Shown: piece by piece, positions 1 to 8,697 of the stretch
How positions within the stretch are numbered: the first letter of the stretch is position 1
Layout of the letters: every line of letters begins with the position of its first letter
NCBI GenBank assembly: GCA_025936205.1
Contig: JAICTU010000009.1
Span: forward strand, 1 to 41,631
Direction: 5' to 3'
Source: Polyangiaceae bacterium
GTDB taxonomy: Bacteria; Myxococcota; Polyangia; Polyangiales; Polyangiaceae
DNA: 41,631 nucleotides
Position numbers and translations under genes: made by a program
The notes under the pieces: model-generated
Database searches by the model: none
What the model was told of the DNA's origin: nothing
Seen by the model: the letters and a program-made list of their open reading frames with translations, nothing else

Positions 1-1
1 C

Positions 2-619
2 ATCGCCGAGCGCGAGGTCGTGATCTTCAACTCGAGCGACAACCTGGACGGAGCTCACCCCGACAAGGACTACCTGCTACGAGACGTGGCTCGCGCCACG
101 TCCGCGGCACCGACCTACTTCGAGCCCGCCAACATCCGGGCGCTGGATCACAGCGTGCGGCCGCTGATCGATGGCGGCGTCTTCGCCAACAACCCGTCGC
201 TGTGCGCCTTTGCCGAGTTCGCTGCCGCGCGCCCCGGCAGCGGAGTCGGCGATGTAGCGCTGCTCGCGCTCGGCACGGGCGGCGTGGAGAAGCACTTCTC
301 GTTTTCGGAGGCCAAGAGCTGGGGAGCCGTCGAGTGGGTACGGCCACTGATCGAAATCACCCTGAGCGGAGTGGCCGAAGCCGTGCACTATCAGCTACGC
401 CAGCTGTTTCAGGCTGCGGCCGCCTCCGCGCAGTACCTGCGCATCGATCCCGAGCTGGGCCCGAACACCTCGCCCGAGCTGGACGACGCCTCGATCATGA
501 ACATGCGCCGCCTGAAGGCAGACGGAGACCGCGCCTATGCGATGCACCGCGAGGAGCTGGAGAGCTTCGCGCGCACCTTCCTCGCGCCGCCGCAGCCCGC
601 GGTCGTCGCCGCGCAGTAG
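2..619 (+). CDS. Patatin-like phospholipase, 3' part
   Basis: The gene enters the window already in frame, so the N-terminus with the GxSxG serine motif is missing. The visible 205 or so residues contain DGGVFANNP, the DGG/A motif that carries the catalytic aspartate of patatin-type Ser-Asp acyl hydrolases. It is preceded by a segment typical of the family (ATSAAPTYFEPA). These enzymes release fatty acids from membrane lipids. The end at TAG is natural. The GTG at 20 is an internal codon rather than a convincing start. The next gene on the opposite strand appears to run into this one, which casts doubt on that gene's end, not on this one. The family is clear; the substrate cannot be told. Confidence 0.85.
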   Translation: MAEREVVIFNSSDNLDGAHPDKDYLLRDVARATSAAPTYFEPANIRALDHSVRPLIDGGVFANNPSLCAFAEFAAARPGSGVGDVALLALGTGGVEKHFSFSEAKSWGAVEWVRPLIEITLSGVAEAVHYQLRQLFQAAAASAQYLRIDPELGPNTSPELDDASIMNMRRLKADGDRAYAMHREELESFARTFLAPPQPAVVAAQ

Positions 620-1264
620 CGGAACGGCGCAGGTGCAGTTTGATCGAGTGGGCTCGGTACTGCCTCGCGCTGAACGACTCCAGGACCGCCCACCGGGCGA
701 CTCGCGCGCCGCCAACCGCGCCAGCGCGGTGAGCATCGCGTCGCTGGACCCCCTGAGCGCCGCTTGCGACGTGAACGACGCAAACGAATGGCATCCACCG
801 CGAGCGAGCCTGCTCCTGCCTGTATGCCTACCTGTTCTTTCGTAGAGGCGCCGTGCGGGCGTGTCGCCACAGGTGAGGCGCAACTCCATGGACTTCACCT
901 GCGCGGCTTTTGCCCACGCGCATAGGGCATCGAGCAGCGCCGCCGCGCAACCTCGGCCGCGCGCTTCGGGGGCTACCCACATTTGAAACAGGTGCGCGCT
1001 ACGGGTCTCGCCCGGATCGATCAGGCCCAAGGCGAGACCCATCGGCTCTCCACCGAGTTCAGCCACCAGCAGGAGTTGTGATTCCGAGGCCGCGGCAAAT
1101 GCCGCGCGCTCGATCCAGTGCTCGTCCGGCTTCGCCTGTTCCTGCTCGAGCGTGCTGCCGAACGCATCGGGACTCTCCGTCAGCGCGCGAAGCCGCAGTC
1201 TGCGGTAGGCAGGCCATTCCTCGGCGCGCCATCGTCGAATAGAGACTGCCGGTTGCGCCGTCAT
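395..1264 (-). CDS. GNAT-family N-acetyltransferase, 3' end probably frameshifted
   Basis: The first 145 or so residues form a GNAT fold. They include an N-terminal IRRWRAEEWPAYRRLRLRAL helix, a central strand ending in HLFQMWVAPEARGRG (the acetyl-CoA pyrophosphate-binding motif A), and TPARRLYERTG near the end of the domain. Such proteins transfer acetyl from acetyl-CoA to an amine; the acceptor is unknown. I chose the ATG at 1264 because the fold starts at once; an in-frame ATG at 1321 adds 19 unconvincing residues. Family members end about 15-25 residues after LYERxGF. Here the frame stays open for more than 120 further residues without GNAT similarity and runs antisense through the patatin gene to a stop at 395. 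A frameshift near 840-850 or a decayed 3' end is likely. The true end may lie near 780. Confidence 0.6.
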   Translation of the reverse strand: MTAQPAVSIRRWRAEEWPAYRRLRLRALTESPDAFGSTLEQEQAKPDEHWIERAAFAAASESQLLLVAELGGEPMGLALGLIDPGETRSAHLFQMWVAPEARGRGCAAALLDALCAWAKAAQVKSMELRLTCGDTPARRLYERTGRHTGRSRLARGGCHSFASFTSQAALRGSSDAMLTALARLAARESPGGRSWSRSARGSTEPTRSNCTCAVPLLRGDDRGLRRREEGAREALQLLAVHRIGAVSVCLQAAHVHDRGVVQLGRGVRAQLGIDAQVLRGGGRSLKQLA

Positions 1265-1455
1265 CGTGGCGATGATTCTCCGCACGCCAGGCACGCCTGT
1301 GCAAGCAAGATGCGCGTTCACCGAGCACGGTGTCGTCCGAAATCAGCCGCGGCGCCGACGGCCGCGCGAAACCGCACCTTCGCAGCGCTCGGGCGCGCGG
1401 TGGGCTCATCCTGGGGTGCCCTGATTTCGACCGCGGCCGAGCCCCAGTTCCTGGC

Positions 1456-2273
1456 TCACTCGAGCGCGCTCCCAATTCGCACCCGCGCGAGCAGTTCGCG
1501 CAGCCAGACCGCGTGCGGCTTGTGCGCTTGCTCGACCCAGCCCACTTTGCCGGTGAGCTCGGCGAGCTCCGCGGGGGTGCAGGGTTCGCGGGTTGCGCGC
1601 AGGAGGCGGGCTTCGAGGAGTTTGCGCTCGCGCCGCCCCACCGCCGGCTGCTGGTTGATGGTGAGGCCCGCGAGTTTCTGGCGCGCGCCGGGGGTCATGA
1701 CACGGGTTTTGCGGGGATGGTCGCGGAAGCCTTCCTGGCTGGCGATGGTGGCGACCAGTTGCGCGCAGTGTCGGGCGCGGCGCGCGAGGTCGCGGTCGCC
1801 GGAGAAGGCCAGATCGTCGGCGTAGCGGGTGTACCGTGCGCCGAGTGTGTGGGCCAGCGCGGAGAGGCGCTGGTCGAGGCGCCAGCAGCAGAGGTTGGCG
1901 ATCGCGGGGGAGGTCGGCGCGCCCTGGGGCAGGTGGCGCGCGCCGAGTGTTGGCGCAACTGGTACCATTCACCGGGCGCGAGGTCTGTCGCGAGCGTTCG
2001 CCGCGCCGTACCGAGCTCGCGCTCGGGCACGCGCGAGGTGCACAGGCTCATCAGCACGCGCGAGACTTCGTCGCCGTAGCCCAGCGTGCGAAACACACGG
2101 TACACGCGCGGCGCGTGGACGGAGGCGAAGAAGTCGCGCAGGTCCAGGCGTAGCACCAGGTCGCGGCCGGCGTGTGGCGCCACGTAGGACAGCGGCGAGC
2201 GGCCGCGTGCGAAGGGGCCGGCGAGAAAGCCGGCCGCCAGCGCGAAGGGAAGGTCTCGCGATGTACCGCGAGC
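1456..2273 (-). pseudogene. Retron-type reverse transcriptase, N-truncated and frameshifted
   Basis: Read on the minus strand, two frames together give the RT palm. The upstream frame (about 2273 to 1960) has the finger segment GRSPLSYVAPHAGRD and the first catalytic motif LRLDLRDFFASV. The downstream frame (from about 1968 to a TGA at 1456) has LPQGAPTSPAIAN, the polymerase motif YTRYADDLAFSG and the RT6-7 region TRVMTPGARQKLAGLTIN. The two frames are offset by one base near 1955-1968, as expected from a single-base deletion. A TGA at 2274-2276 closes the upstream frame, and the usual first 80-100 residues of a retron RT are not found in any frame above it. The catalytic residues survive, so decay may be recent, or one base may be a sequencing error. 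The thumb-like tail (LTGKVGWVEQAHK) fits retron and DRT-like RTs. Neither an msr-msd RNA gene nor an effector is recognisable beside it. Confidence 0.75.
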
Positions 2274-2606
2274 TCAGGAGGTGTCCCCGGGGAAACCCCG
2301 GAGGGAGAGGACTCGTGGCCCTCACCAGCTTGGAACAGCGCCGCCGCACCGCTCGCTAGCAGAGTGCAAAACTGCTGCCGTGCCGAACGCACGCGAGTGA
2401 ACGCGTTAAGCGTTTGCCGCGCTCCATGCCGAGGCGGAAATCAGGCGCTGCGGCTGCAAACGCCGCAAATGGCGGCATGTGTTCCGCTCGCTTTCACCGC
2501 TGGGGAGGGCTTCAATTGCGCGGCGCGCGTCCCGTACAGCTCGGACGGAGATTGGTTCGAACCGGCTCGGTGGGGGAGCCGGGGAGCACACGGACCCGGA
2601 ACGCGC
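2274..2606. other. Intergenic region between RT remnant and response regulator
   Basis: I find no convincing gene in these 333 bases. A tight G+C hairpin (6-bp stem, AAA loop) lies at 2287-2301, directly upstream of the RT remnant. A short sequence at 2356-2371 (CTAGCAG followed by GTGCAAAA) resembles the outer end of the repeat at 8694-8980, but only weakly. The region must also hold the promoter of the response-regulator operon, but I cannot point to it. Confidence 0.5.
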
Positions 2607-3542
2607 ATGCAACCATTGATTCAGTGGAGCGGGATCCATCGCATCTTGATCGCCGACGACGAGCCCGACATTCACGCGGTCACGCGGCTCAGTCTCAAGG
2701 CGCTGAGCCGCAAGTCTGGACCGACCGAGTTCGTGAGCGCCGCGAGCGGTAAGGAGACGTTGGAGTTGCTGCAGCGCCATCCGGACGTCGGTGTGATCCT
2801 GCTCGACGTCGTCATGGAGACGGACACGGCGGGGCTGGACGTTTGCCGGAGCGTTCGCGAGGAGCTGGGCAACCGGCTGGTGCGCATCCTGCTTCGCACC
2901 GGGCAGCCCGGTGTCGCACCCGAGCAGCAGACGATCGATAACTACGACATCGACGGCTATCTGGCGAAGACGGAGACGTCTTCCAGCCGGCTGTACACCG
3001 CCGTGCGCTGCGCGCTCAAATCGTATCAGGAGCTGCTCCAGCTGGAGCGTCACCGGGCGTATCTCGCGGCCGTGCACGATTGCGCGGTGGGGCTGGCAGC
3101 CGACACGGAGATCGAGCTGCTGCTCGCGTCGATCCTCGACACCGTGCTGCGCATCTGCCCGGCGCCGCTCGCCGTGCTGGAGCTGGAGAGCTTCGAGCAA
3201 GGGCGGGGGCCGCGGCATCTGCAGCTGTACCGTTCGGGCGAGCACGAGCGGGAGCGGGCGCGCTTCGCCGCGGAGGCCGCTCGCGTGCGCGTGCAGCGCG
3301 CCCTGGCGGCAGGGACTCCAGCCGCGCCCCTGCTGCTCGATGACGGGTTCCTGGTGCCGCTGTCGCTGCACCGTGAGCTCGGCCATGGCTGGCTCTTCGT
3401 CGCCGGCGCCGCCCCGGACGAGCTGGCGCGGCAGGCGCTGACCCTGCTCGCCGGGCACGCGCAGAACGCAGTGTACGCCAGCCTGGCGCTGTCCGCGTCG
3501 CGCGAGCGCAAGGCGCTGGTGTTCGAGGCCGCCAACATCTGA
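2607..3542 (+). CDS. Response regulator, REC plus DUF3369-like domain
   Basis: The 311-residue product starts with a receiver domain: acidic pair Asp17-Asp18, phospho-acceptor Asp67 in VILLDVVM, and the conserved Lys121 in GYLAKTE. The second half (about 150-311) looks like the GAF-like DUF3369 module that follows REC in many proteobacterial regulators. There is no DNA-binding, HD-GYP or GGDEF domain, so output is probably by protein contact. The open frame extends upstream to 2172, but the ATG at 2607 lies a few residues before the REC domain and the upstream part resembles nothing. The histidine kinase gene follows after 5 bases, so the two are very probably partners in one operon that continues into the redox fusion gene. 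Confidence 0.85.
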   Translation: MQPLIQWSGIHRILIADDEPDIHAVTRLSLKALSRKSGPTEFVSAASGKETLELLQRHPDVGVILLDVVMETDTAGLDVCRSVREELGNRLVRILLRTGQPGVAPEQQTIDNYDIDGYLAKTETSSSRLYTAVRCALKSYQELLQLERHRAYLAAVHDCAVGLAADTEIELLLASILDTVLRICPAPLAVLELESFEQGRGPRHLQLYRSGEHERERARFAAEAARVRVQRALAAGTPAAPLLLDDGFLVPLSLHRELGHGWLFVAGAAPDELARQALTLLAGHAQNAVYASLALSASRERKALVFEAANI

Positions 3543-3547
3543 GGCTC

Positions 3548-4930
3548 ATGACCGCTCATCGCCAGCTGCATCGTGCTCGCATCCTGGATCTGTTCACCGA
3601 GAGCGAGGTGGAAGGCCTGTCGCTGCTCGGTGAAGAGCGCAGCTTCGACACCGGTCAGCTGCTGTTTCACGAGGGAGACGGGGCTGAGGGCCTCTATATC
3701 GTGTTGCATGGTCAGGTGAAGCTGTCCTGCATCGAGCGCGGCCAGGAGCTCGAGCTGCAGCGCCACCACCCCGGCGACCACTTTGCCTCGGTCGCGCTGC
3801 TCGACGGCCAGCTCTGTCACACGCGCGCCGTGGGGCTCTCCTTCGGCAAGGTGTTCGTGCTCTCCAGCGAGGGCTGCGCTGCGTTGCTCTCGCGCATTTC
3901 GCGCGGGCGGCCGCTGATCCGCAAGCTGACGCCGGCTCCCGTCATCCAGCATGTCGAGCCCGCTCCGGAGCAATCGGACACGGAACGGCCGCCGCCGTCC
4001 TCCGCCGGCGACTCGCTGCACATCCGCTCGCTGTCGAGCGCCGTCGCAGGCGTGGCGCACGAGATCAATACCCCGCTCGGCGTGATCGAGAACGCGGCCA
4101 GCTTCGTCGGCGAGCAGCTGGCGGCGGAGAACCTGGCGCAGCTCGCGCTGGAACCCGCCGCCACGGAGGTGCTGGGGGACGTCGCGGAGGCTTGCCGTCT
4201 GATCCAGAAGAACGTGGCGCACGCCGCACGGCTCGTGCAGTCCTTCAAGAAGCTCTCGGTGGGGCAGCTCGCCGAGCCGCGCGTACAGGTCGACCTGGTG
4301 CGCGTGATCCAGGAAGTGTTGAACGTGTTTCGCGCCAAGACCATCTCGGCGCTGCCGCCCGGTGCCAACTATGGCGGTCTCAGCGGCAAATCCGGCCAGC
4401 ACCGCCTGATCCTGGCCTCCTCGCGGCTCGATGTGCAGGTGAGCTGCGCGCTGGCCGAGTCGGAGCGCATCTGGGACGGCTTTCCCGGACTGTTCTCGCG
4501 CGTGCTCTTGAACCTGCTCACGAACATCGACCGCTATGCGTACCCCGGCGCCGAGCCGGGCAAGGTCGACATCACGCTCGAAAAGACCCAGCCGCCGCGC
4601 GGCGAAGCGCGCTTCGAGCTGAAGGTGCGCGATTACGGCGCGGGGATCGCCGAGGCAGACCTGCCGCACATCTTCGATCCCTTCTTCACCACCGGCCGCG
4701 ACAAGGGCGGCACCGGGCTCGGTCTGGCGATGGTCCACAACCTGGTCACGCAGGGCTTCAACGGCACCGTGCGCGCCAGCTCGCTCGCAGGCGAGGGGAC
4801 CAGCTTCGAGCTCTCCTTTCCGCTGCGCGCTCCCGATCACGGCTCGGTGCTGAACCAATCGCTCGAGCCGCACCATCGCTTGCTCGAACCCAGCGGGGGG
4901 CGGAGTGCCCCCGCCCATCGAGTGCGATGA
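3548..4930 (+). CDS. Soluble sensor histidine kinase with N-terminal cNMP-binding domain
   Basis: The 460-residue protein has a Crp/cNMP-type beta-barrel domain at about 20-120 (DTGQLLFHEGDGAEGLYIVLHGQVKL). A dimerisation helix follows, with phospho-acceptor His171 in VAHEINTPLG. The HATPase domain has the N box (LLNLLTNIDRYAY), G1 (DYGAGI), F box (FDPFFTT) and G2 (GGTGLGLAMV). I see no membrane helix, so the signal is cytoplasmic: possibly a cyclic nucleotide, or redox/O2 as in FNR-like barrels, though no FNR cysteine set is present. The gene sits 5 bases after the response regulator. Its TGA (4928-4930) overlaps the ATG of the molybdopterin fusion gene in an ATGA, a sign of translational coupling between sensor and enzyme. 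Confidence 0.9.
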   Translation: MTAHRQLHRARILDLFTESEVEGLSLLGEERSFDTGQLLFHEGDGAEGLYIVLHGQVKLSCIERGQELELQRHHPGDHFASVALLDGQLCHTRAVGLSFGKVFVLSSEGCAALLSRISRGRPLIRKLTPAPVIQHVEPAPEQSDTERPPPSSAGDSLHIRSLSSAVAGVAHEINTPLGVIENAASFVGEQLAAENLAQLALEPAATEVLGDVAEACRLIQKNVAHAARLVQSFKKLSVGQLAEPRVQVDLVRVIQEVLNVFRAKTISALPPGANYGGLSGKSGQHRLILASSRLDVQVSCALAESERIWDGFPGLFSRVLLNLLTNIDRYAYPGAEPGKVDITLEKTQPPRGEARFELKVRDYGAGIAEADLPHIFDPFFTTGRDKGGTGLGLAMVHNLVTQGFNGTVRASSLAGEGTSFELSFPLRAPDHGSVLNQSLEPHHRLLEPSGGRSAPAHRVR

Positions 4931-7900
4931 CCAGCACGCTCAAACCCCAACCCTTCACGCCCCCGCTCACCCCCGTACCCGGCTCGGCGGTGGAGCTGCG
5001 CGTGCCCACCATCGAACACGCCGGCGTGCTCGAGGACTGGCGCGAGACCCCGCGCTATTTGCTGCCCCACCACGAGTCGGGCGTCGCGCAGCGCGGCGTG
5101 CTCTCCTGCTCGTTTTGCGGCGTCGGCGATGGCGGGCGGCTGGAGCGGATCCCGGAGAGCTCCGGCAAGCCGCTCGCTGCCGGCAGCCTCGAGGTGTATC
5201 GCGAGCAGCTCGCCGGCGTGGAGCCCACGAGCGGCTGCATCAAGCTACGCAGCTCGATGATGCGGCAGAAGATCGCGTACCCCATCCACCTGACCCCGAG
5301 CGTGCTCGACCCCGCCACGGGGCGCCGCCGCCCGATCTCGTACGCCGCGGCGATCGCCCTGCTCGCGGACCTGTTGCTCGCGCATCGCCTGCCGCGCGGA
5401 CGCACGCTCGTCTACGCCAGCGGCCAGGTCGACTACTTTGCGGTGTTCGCGCTGCAAGAGGTGATGCGCTTGCTCGGCGTGCGCAACCTCACCGGCAACG
5501 CCGAGCACTGCTTGAACTCGGGCGCCGTGCACAATGAGATGCTGACCGGGCAGGAAGGCCCGTTCGTCACCATCCAGCAAGCCGTGAGCGGGCCACACCG
5601 CTTCTATCTGTTCAACGGCTGGAACGGCTTCGTCTCGCATCCGCCGGTGTTCAAGGCGATCCAGTCGCGCCCCGACTTCGACGCTTACCTGATCGAGGTC
5701 ATGGTCACGGAGTCCGCCAAGGCCGTGGCCGAGAGCCTCGGCCGCGAGCGCGTGCTCTTGATCCGCCCGCGCACAGACCCGCACCTGGCGCTCGCCGTCG
5801 CGCACGAGCTCTTCACGCGCCATCCACAGGCCATCAGCAGTCGCTTCGTGGAGCGCTTCGGCGATCGCGAGAAGTTCCAGGGCTATGCAGCCCTCGCGCA
5901 GCTGGAGAGCTATGCGCCGGAGCGCGTCGCCGAACGCATCGCCGCTGAGCCCGAGTATGCCCCGCGCTTGCTCGACGGCATCCGGCGCATCGCGCTGAAG
6001 CTCGCCCAGAGCGAGGTGGTGCCGATCAACATCGCCTCGATGGGCCTGTCGCAGACCAGCGGCGCGGTCGCGCACTGCCTGTGGGGCAGCGCCCTGGCGA
6101 GCGTCGGCAAGTACGGCCTCGAGCGCGCGGGTTCGCTCGCGGGAGGCACGCTGCGCCTGGCCGGGCAGATCAACGCCGAGACCGAGGTGCAGGGCCTGTC
6201 TCGCCGCTACTTCATGGGCCGCATCCCGATGAGCCAGGCCGCCGACGCCGCGGCGCGCATGGGCTTGCCGGCAGACGCATACGCTGCCGCCGTCGCCGAT
6301 CCCGGGCGCGCGGCGCTCGACTACTCGGAGCCCACTCCGGGCACGCCCGAGCTGTTCCTGTGCCTGGGCACGCAGTTCGAGGCCAACATGATGGGCCGCC
6401 AGCGTTGGCTGGAAAAGCTCAGCTCGCCCGAGAACACGCTGGTCGTGATCGATCCCGTGGTCGACAGCTGGAGCGAGGCGCACGCCGCCCTCATCATCCC
6501 CTCGCCGCCGCACCCGGCGACGCCCAAGCTCTACCAGAACGGCGAGTGGAAGCTCACGCTCTCCGTGCCCCAGAAGCGTGCCGCCCCCGAGACGCGCTCC
6601 GACGCCACCATCCTGTACGATGCCATGGCCGAGATCACGCGCCGCTTGCTGACCCGCGCAGAGGCCACCGCGGAGCACCCCGATCTCGCCCGCCACGCGC
6701 GTTCGGGCTATCTCGCGCAGCGCTTCTGCGCGAAAGAGGACGGCGGAGGGCTGAGCCGGGTCGACGGCGAGGTCAGCCGCCCCGAGCTCTGGCAGCGCGT
6801 GCTTGCGTACATGAGCGGCGGCTGCGGCCCCCTGTACTGCCGCCCCGAGCACGCGGACGGGCGCGCCATCGAATGGAGCGAGCTGCTCGAGCGTGGCTCG
6901 CTCTACTACGGCGGGATCGGTCAGACGCGCTTCTGGCTCGATTACGACGACCCGGCGGCGCAGCCCTTTGGCGATGTCTACCGGCGCCCCACGCGCTTCA
7001 AGTTCTTCGTGCCGACGGCCGCGGACCTCGAGATCCCGAGCGGGATCCTCTTCAACTCGGGGCGTTCCACGCTCTCGGACGAGCGCCAGCGCATCGCCTT
7101 TGCGATCGGCAGCTTCAACTCCGGCAAGGCGACGCCGATCGTCGGCATGCCGGACGAGGCACCGCTCTATCTCTCGCCCTCGCTGGCGCTCAAACACGGC
7201 ATCCAGACGGGCCAGCGCGTGCGCTTGCGCCACCCCGAGAGCGAGGCGACGGTCGAGTTTCCTGCCATCGTCAGCGACCGGGTGAAGGGCGACTCCCTGT
7301 ACGCCAGCTTCCACAAGACCCGCGCGCAGATGGCCGGCACGCAATACGTCAATGACGTCACCTCTCACGTGGGCCGCTGCGCCTACACGTCACAGACGAA
7401 CCTGAAGGCCACGCGCGTGCTGCTCGAGCGCGTCGAACAGACGCTGCACGTCGAAGATTCGCGCCCGCTCCAGAGCAGCGACCTCGGGCAGCGCGTGGCA
7501 GGGGGCAGCGAGGATGCCGCGCGCCTGCTCTCGCGCAGCGCCTTCACGGCCTGGATGAGCCAGCGCTCGGCGCGCGGCCTGCGCGTGCGCATCGACACCA
7601 CGCGCGTCGACCCCAAGGTCGATCTGCCGATCTGGTCGGGCCGTGACACGCCGCTGTACGTCACGGAGATCATCCAGGACACCCATAACGTCTACACCTT
7701 CCGCCTGCAGGGCGACCCGCTGTGCCGCTTTGTGTACTGGCCCGGGCAGTTCTGCACGCTGGTCGCCAACATTGACGGCAAGAAGGTGGTGCGCTCGTAT
7801 TCCATCTCGTCTTCGCCCACGCGCCCGTTCGTGCTCGAGATCACCGTCAAGCGCGTGCCGGGCGGCCTCGTCTCCAACTGGCTGCCGGATCACGTCAAGG

Positions 7901-8697
7901 TCGGCGATCGCCTCGAGCTCAACGGACCCAAGGGCAAGTTCTGCCTGGTGCCGGGGCAGATCCCGAAGAAGCTGCTGTTCCTGTCCGCGGGCAGCGGCAT
8001 CACGCCTCTGATGAGCATGAGCCGCTGGCTCTGCGATCTGTCCGCCGACATTGACGTCAAGTTCCTCAACTCGATCCAGGCCCCGCGCGACCTGGTGTTC
8101 CGCGGTGAGCTCGACATGTTCGCCAGCCGTCACCGCAGCTTCCAGTCTGTCGTCACCACCACCTCGCGCGAGTCCGCGCCCGACTGGTCGGGCCTGAGCG
8201 GCCGCATTGATCGCGACATGCTCCAGCGTGTGGTCCCGGATCTCGCGGAGCGCGTCGTCTATCTGTGTGGTCCGGAGGGCTTCATGGCCACCGCCCGCGA
8301 GCTCCTGGGCCAGCTCGACTTCAACCTGCAGCACCTGCATGCCGAGAGCTTCGCCCCCGCGCGCAGTCAGAGCGATGAAGCCGTGCAACGCGGCGAAAAT
8401 GCGGTCAGCATCGCTCCGGGCCCGGGCCAATCCGACGCGGCGGTCAGCGTGGAGTTTGCCCGCACCGGCAAGCGGGTGAACGCCAGCAAGCAGCTGCCCT
8501 TGCTCGAGGTGGCCGAAGCTCACGGCGTCGAGCTCGACTACGGCTGCCGCGTCGGCAACTGCGGCGAATGCAAGGTGCGTCTGCTGCGCGGCGAGACGAC
8601 GGGCGGCGAAGCGGGGCTGAGCGCGGAAGAACGCAGCGCCGGCTGGGTGCTCTCGTGCGTCGCGACGGCGAAGGGCGACTGCGTTCTGGACGCCTAG
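4927..8697 (+). CDS. Molybdopterin oxidoreductase / FAD-NAD reductase / 2Fe-2S ferredoxin fusion
   Basis: This 1256-residue protein joins three modules. Residues about 50-840 are a molybdopterin (DMSO reductase family) oxidoreductase, ending in a molybdopterin-dinucleotide-binding domain (HVGRCAYTSQTNLKATRV). Residues about 895-1140 are a ferredoxin-reductase-like module with the FAD motif RSYSISSSP (Arg956, Tyr958), the NAD site FLSAGSGITPLMSM and the C-terminal YLCGPEGFM. Residues about 1165-1256 are a plant-type 2Fe-2S domain with Cys1207, 1212, 1215 and 1244. One chain could thus pass electrons between NAD(P)H and a Mo centre. The N-terminal 4Fe-4S site is odd: C61-x2-C64-x3-D68...C104, with Asp where Cys is usual. 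The Mo-ligand region reads AEHCLNSGAVH; Cys195 may correspond to the non-ligand Cys of other members, so a protein Mo ligand may be missing. The substrate is unknown. The start is fixed by the ATGA overlap with the kinase gene, and the TAG stop lies in the CTAG edge of the adjoining repeat. Confidence 0.9.
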   Translation: MTSTLKPQPFTPPLTPVPGSAVELRVPTIEHAGVLEDWRETPRYLLPHHESGVAQRGVLSCSFCGVGDGGRLERIPESSGKPLAAGSLEVYREQLAGVEPTSGCIKLRSSMMRQKIAYPIHLTPSVLDPATGRRRPISYAAAIALLADLLLAHRLPRGRTLVYASGQVDYFAVFALQEVMRLLGVRNLTGNAEHCLNSGAVHNEMLTGQEGPFVTIQQAVSGPHRFYLFNGWNGFVSHPPVFKAIQSRPDFDAYLIEVMVTESAKAVAESLGRERVLLIRPRTDPHLALAVAHELFTRHPQAISSRFVERFGDREKFQGYAALAQLESYAPERVAERIAAEPEYAPRLLDGIRRIALKLAQSEVVPINIASMGLSQTSGAVAHCLWGSALASVGKYGLERAGSLAGGTLRLAGQINAETEVQGLSRRYFMGRIPMSQAADAAARMGLPADAYAAAVADPGRAALDYSEPTPGTPELFLCLGTQFEANMMGRQRWLEKLSSPENTLVVIDPVVDSWSEAHAALIIPSPPHPATPKLYQNGEWKLTLSVPQKRAAPETRSDATILYDAMAEITRRLLTRAEATAEHPDLARHARSGYLAQRFCAKEDGGGLSRVDGEVSRPELWQRVLAYMSGGCGPLYCRPEHADGRAIEWSELLERGSLYYGGIGQTRFWLDYDDPAAQPFGDVYRRPTRFKFFVPTAADLEIPSGILFNSGRSTLSDERQRIAFAIGSFNSGKATPIVGMPDEAPLYLSPSLALKHGIQTGQRVRLRHPESEATVEFPAIVSDRVKGDSLYASFHKTRAQMAGTQYVNDVTSHVGRCAYTSQTNLKATRVLLERVEQTLHVEDSRPLQSSDLGQRVAGGSEDAARLLSRSAFTAWMSQRSARGLRVRIDTTRVDPKVDLPIWSGRDTPLYVTEIIQDTHNVYTFRLQGDPLCRFVYWPGQFCTLVANIDGKKVVRSYSISSSPTRPFVLEITVKRVPGGLVSNWLPDHVKVGDRLELNGPKGKFCLVPGQIPKKLLFLSAGSGITPLMSMSRWLCDLSADIDVKFLNSIQAPRDLVFRGELDMFASRHRSFQSVVTTTSRESAPDWSGLSGRIDRDMLQRVVPDLAERVVYLCGPEGFMATARELLGQLDFNLQHLHAESFAPARSQSDEAVQRGENAVSIAPGPGQSDAAVSVEFARTGKRVNASKQLPLLEVAEAHGVELDYGCRVGNCGECKVRLLRGETTGGEAGLSAEERSAGWVLSCVATAKGDCVLDA

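Noticed and set aside
2356..2371. A further end of the palindromic repeat next to the RT remnant (CTAGCAG, then GTGCAAAA).
   Set aside because: Only about 15 bases agree, with a gap, and the palindrome and the rest of the element are absent. It could be chance in this composition.
2274..2606. An msr-msd retron RNA upstream of the reverse transcriptase.
   Set aside because: I see a small GC hairpin but no pair of flanking a1/a2 repeats and no defined branching-G context. A covariance search would be needed.
3050..4918. A long minus-strand open frame opposite the histidine kinase and response regulator.
   Set aside because: Shadow of well-supported genes; no known family.
4192..4926. An N-terminal extension of the molybdopterin fusion.
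   Set aside because: It overlaps the kinase domain of the preceding gene in another frame; the ATGA overlap start is better.
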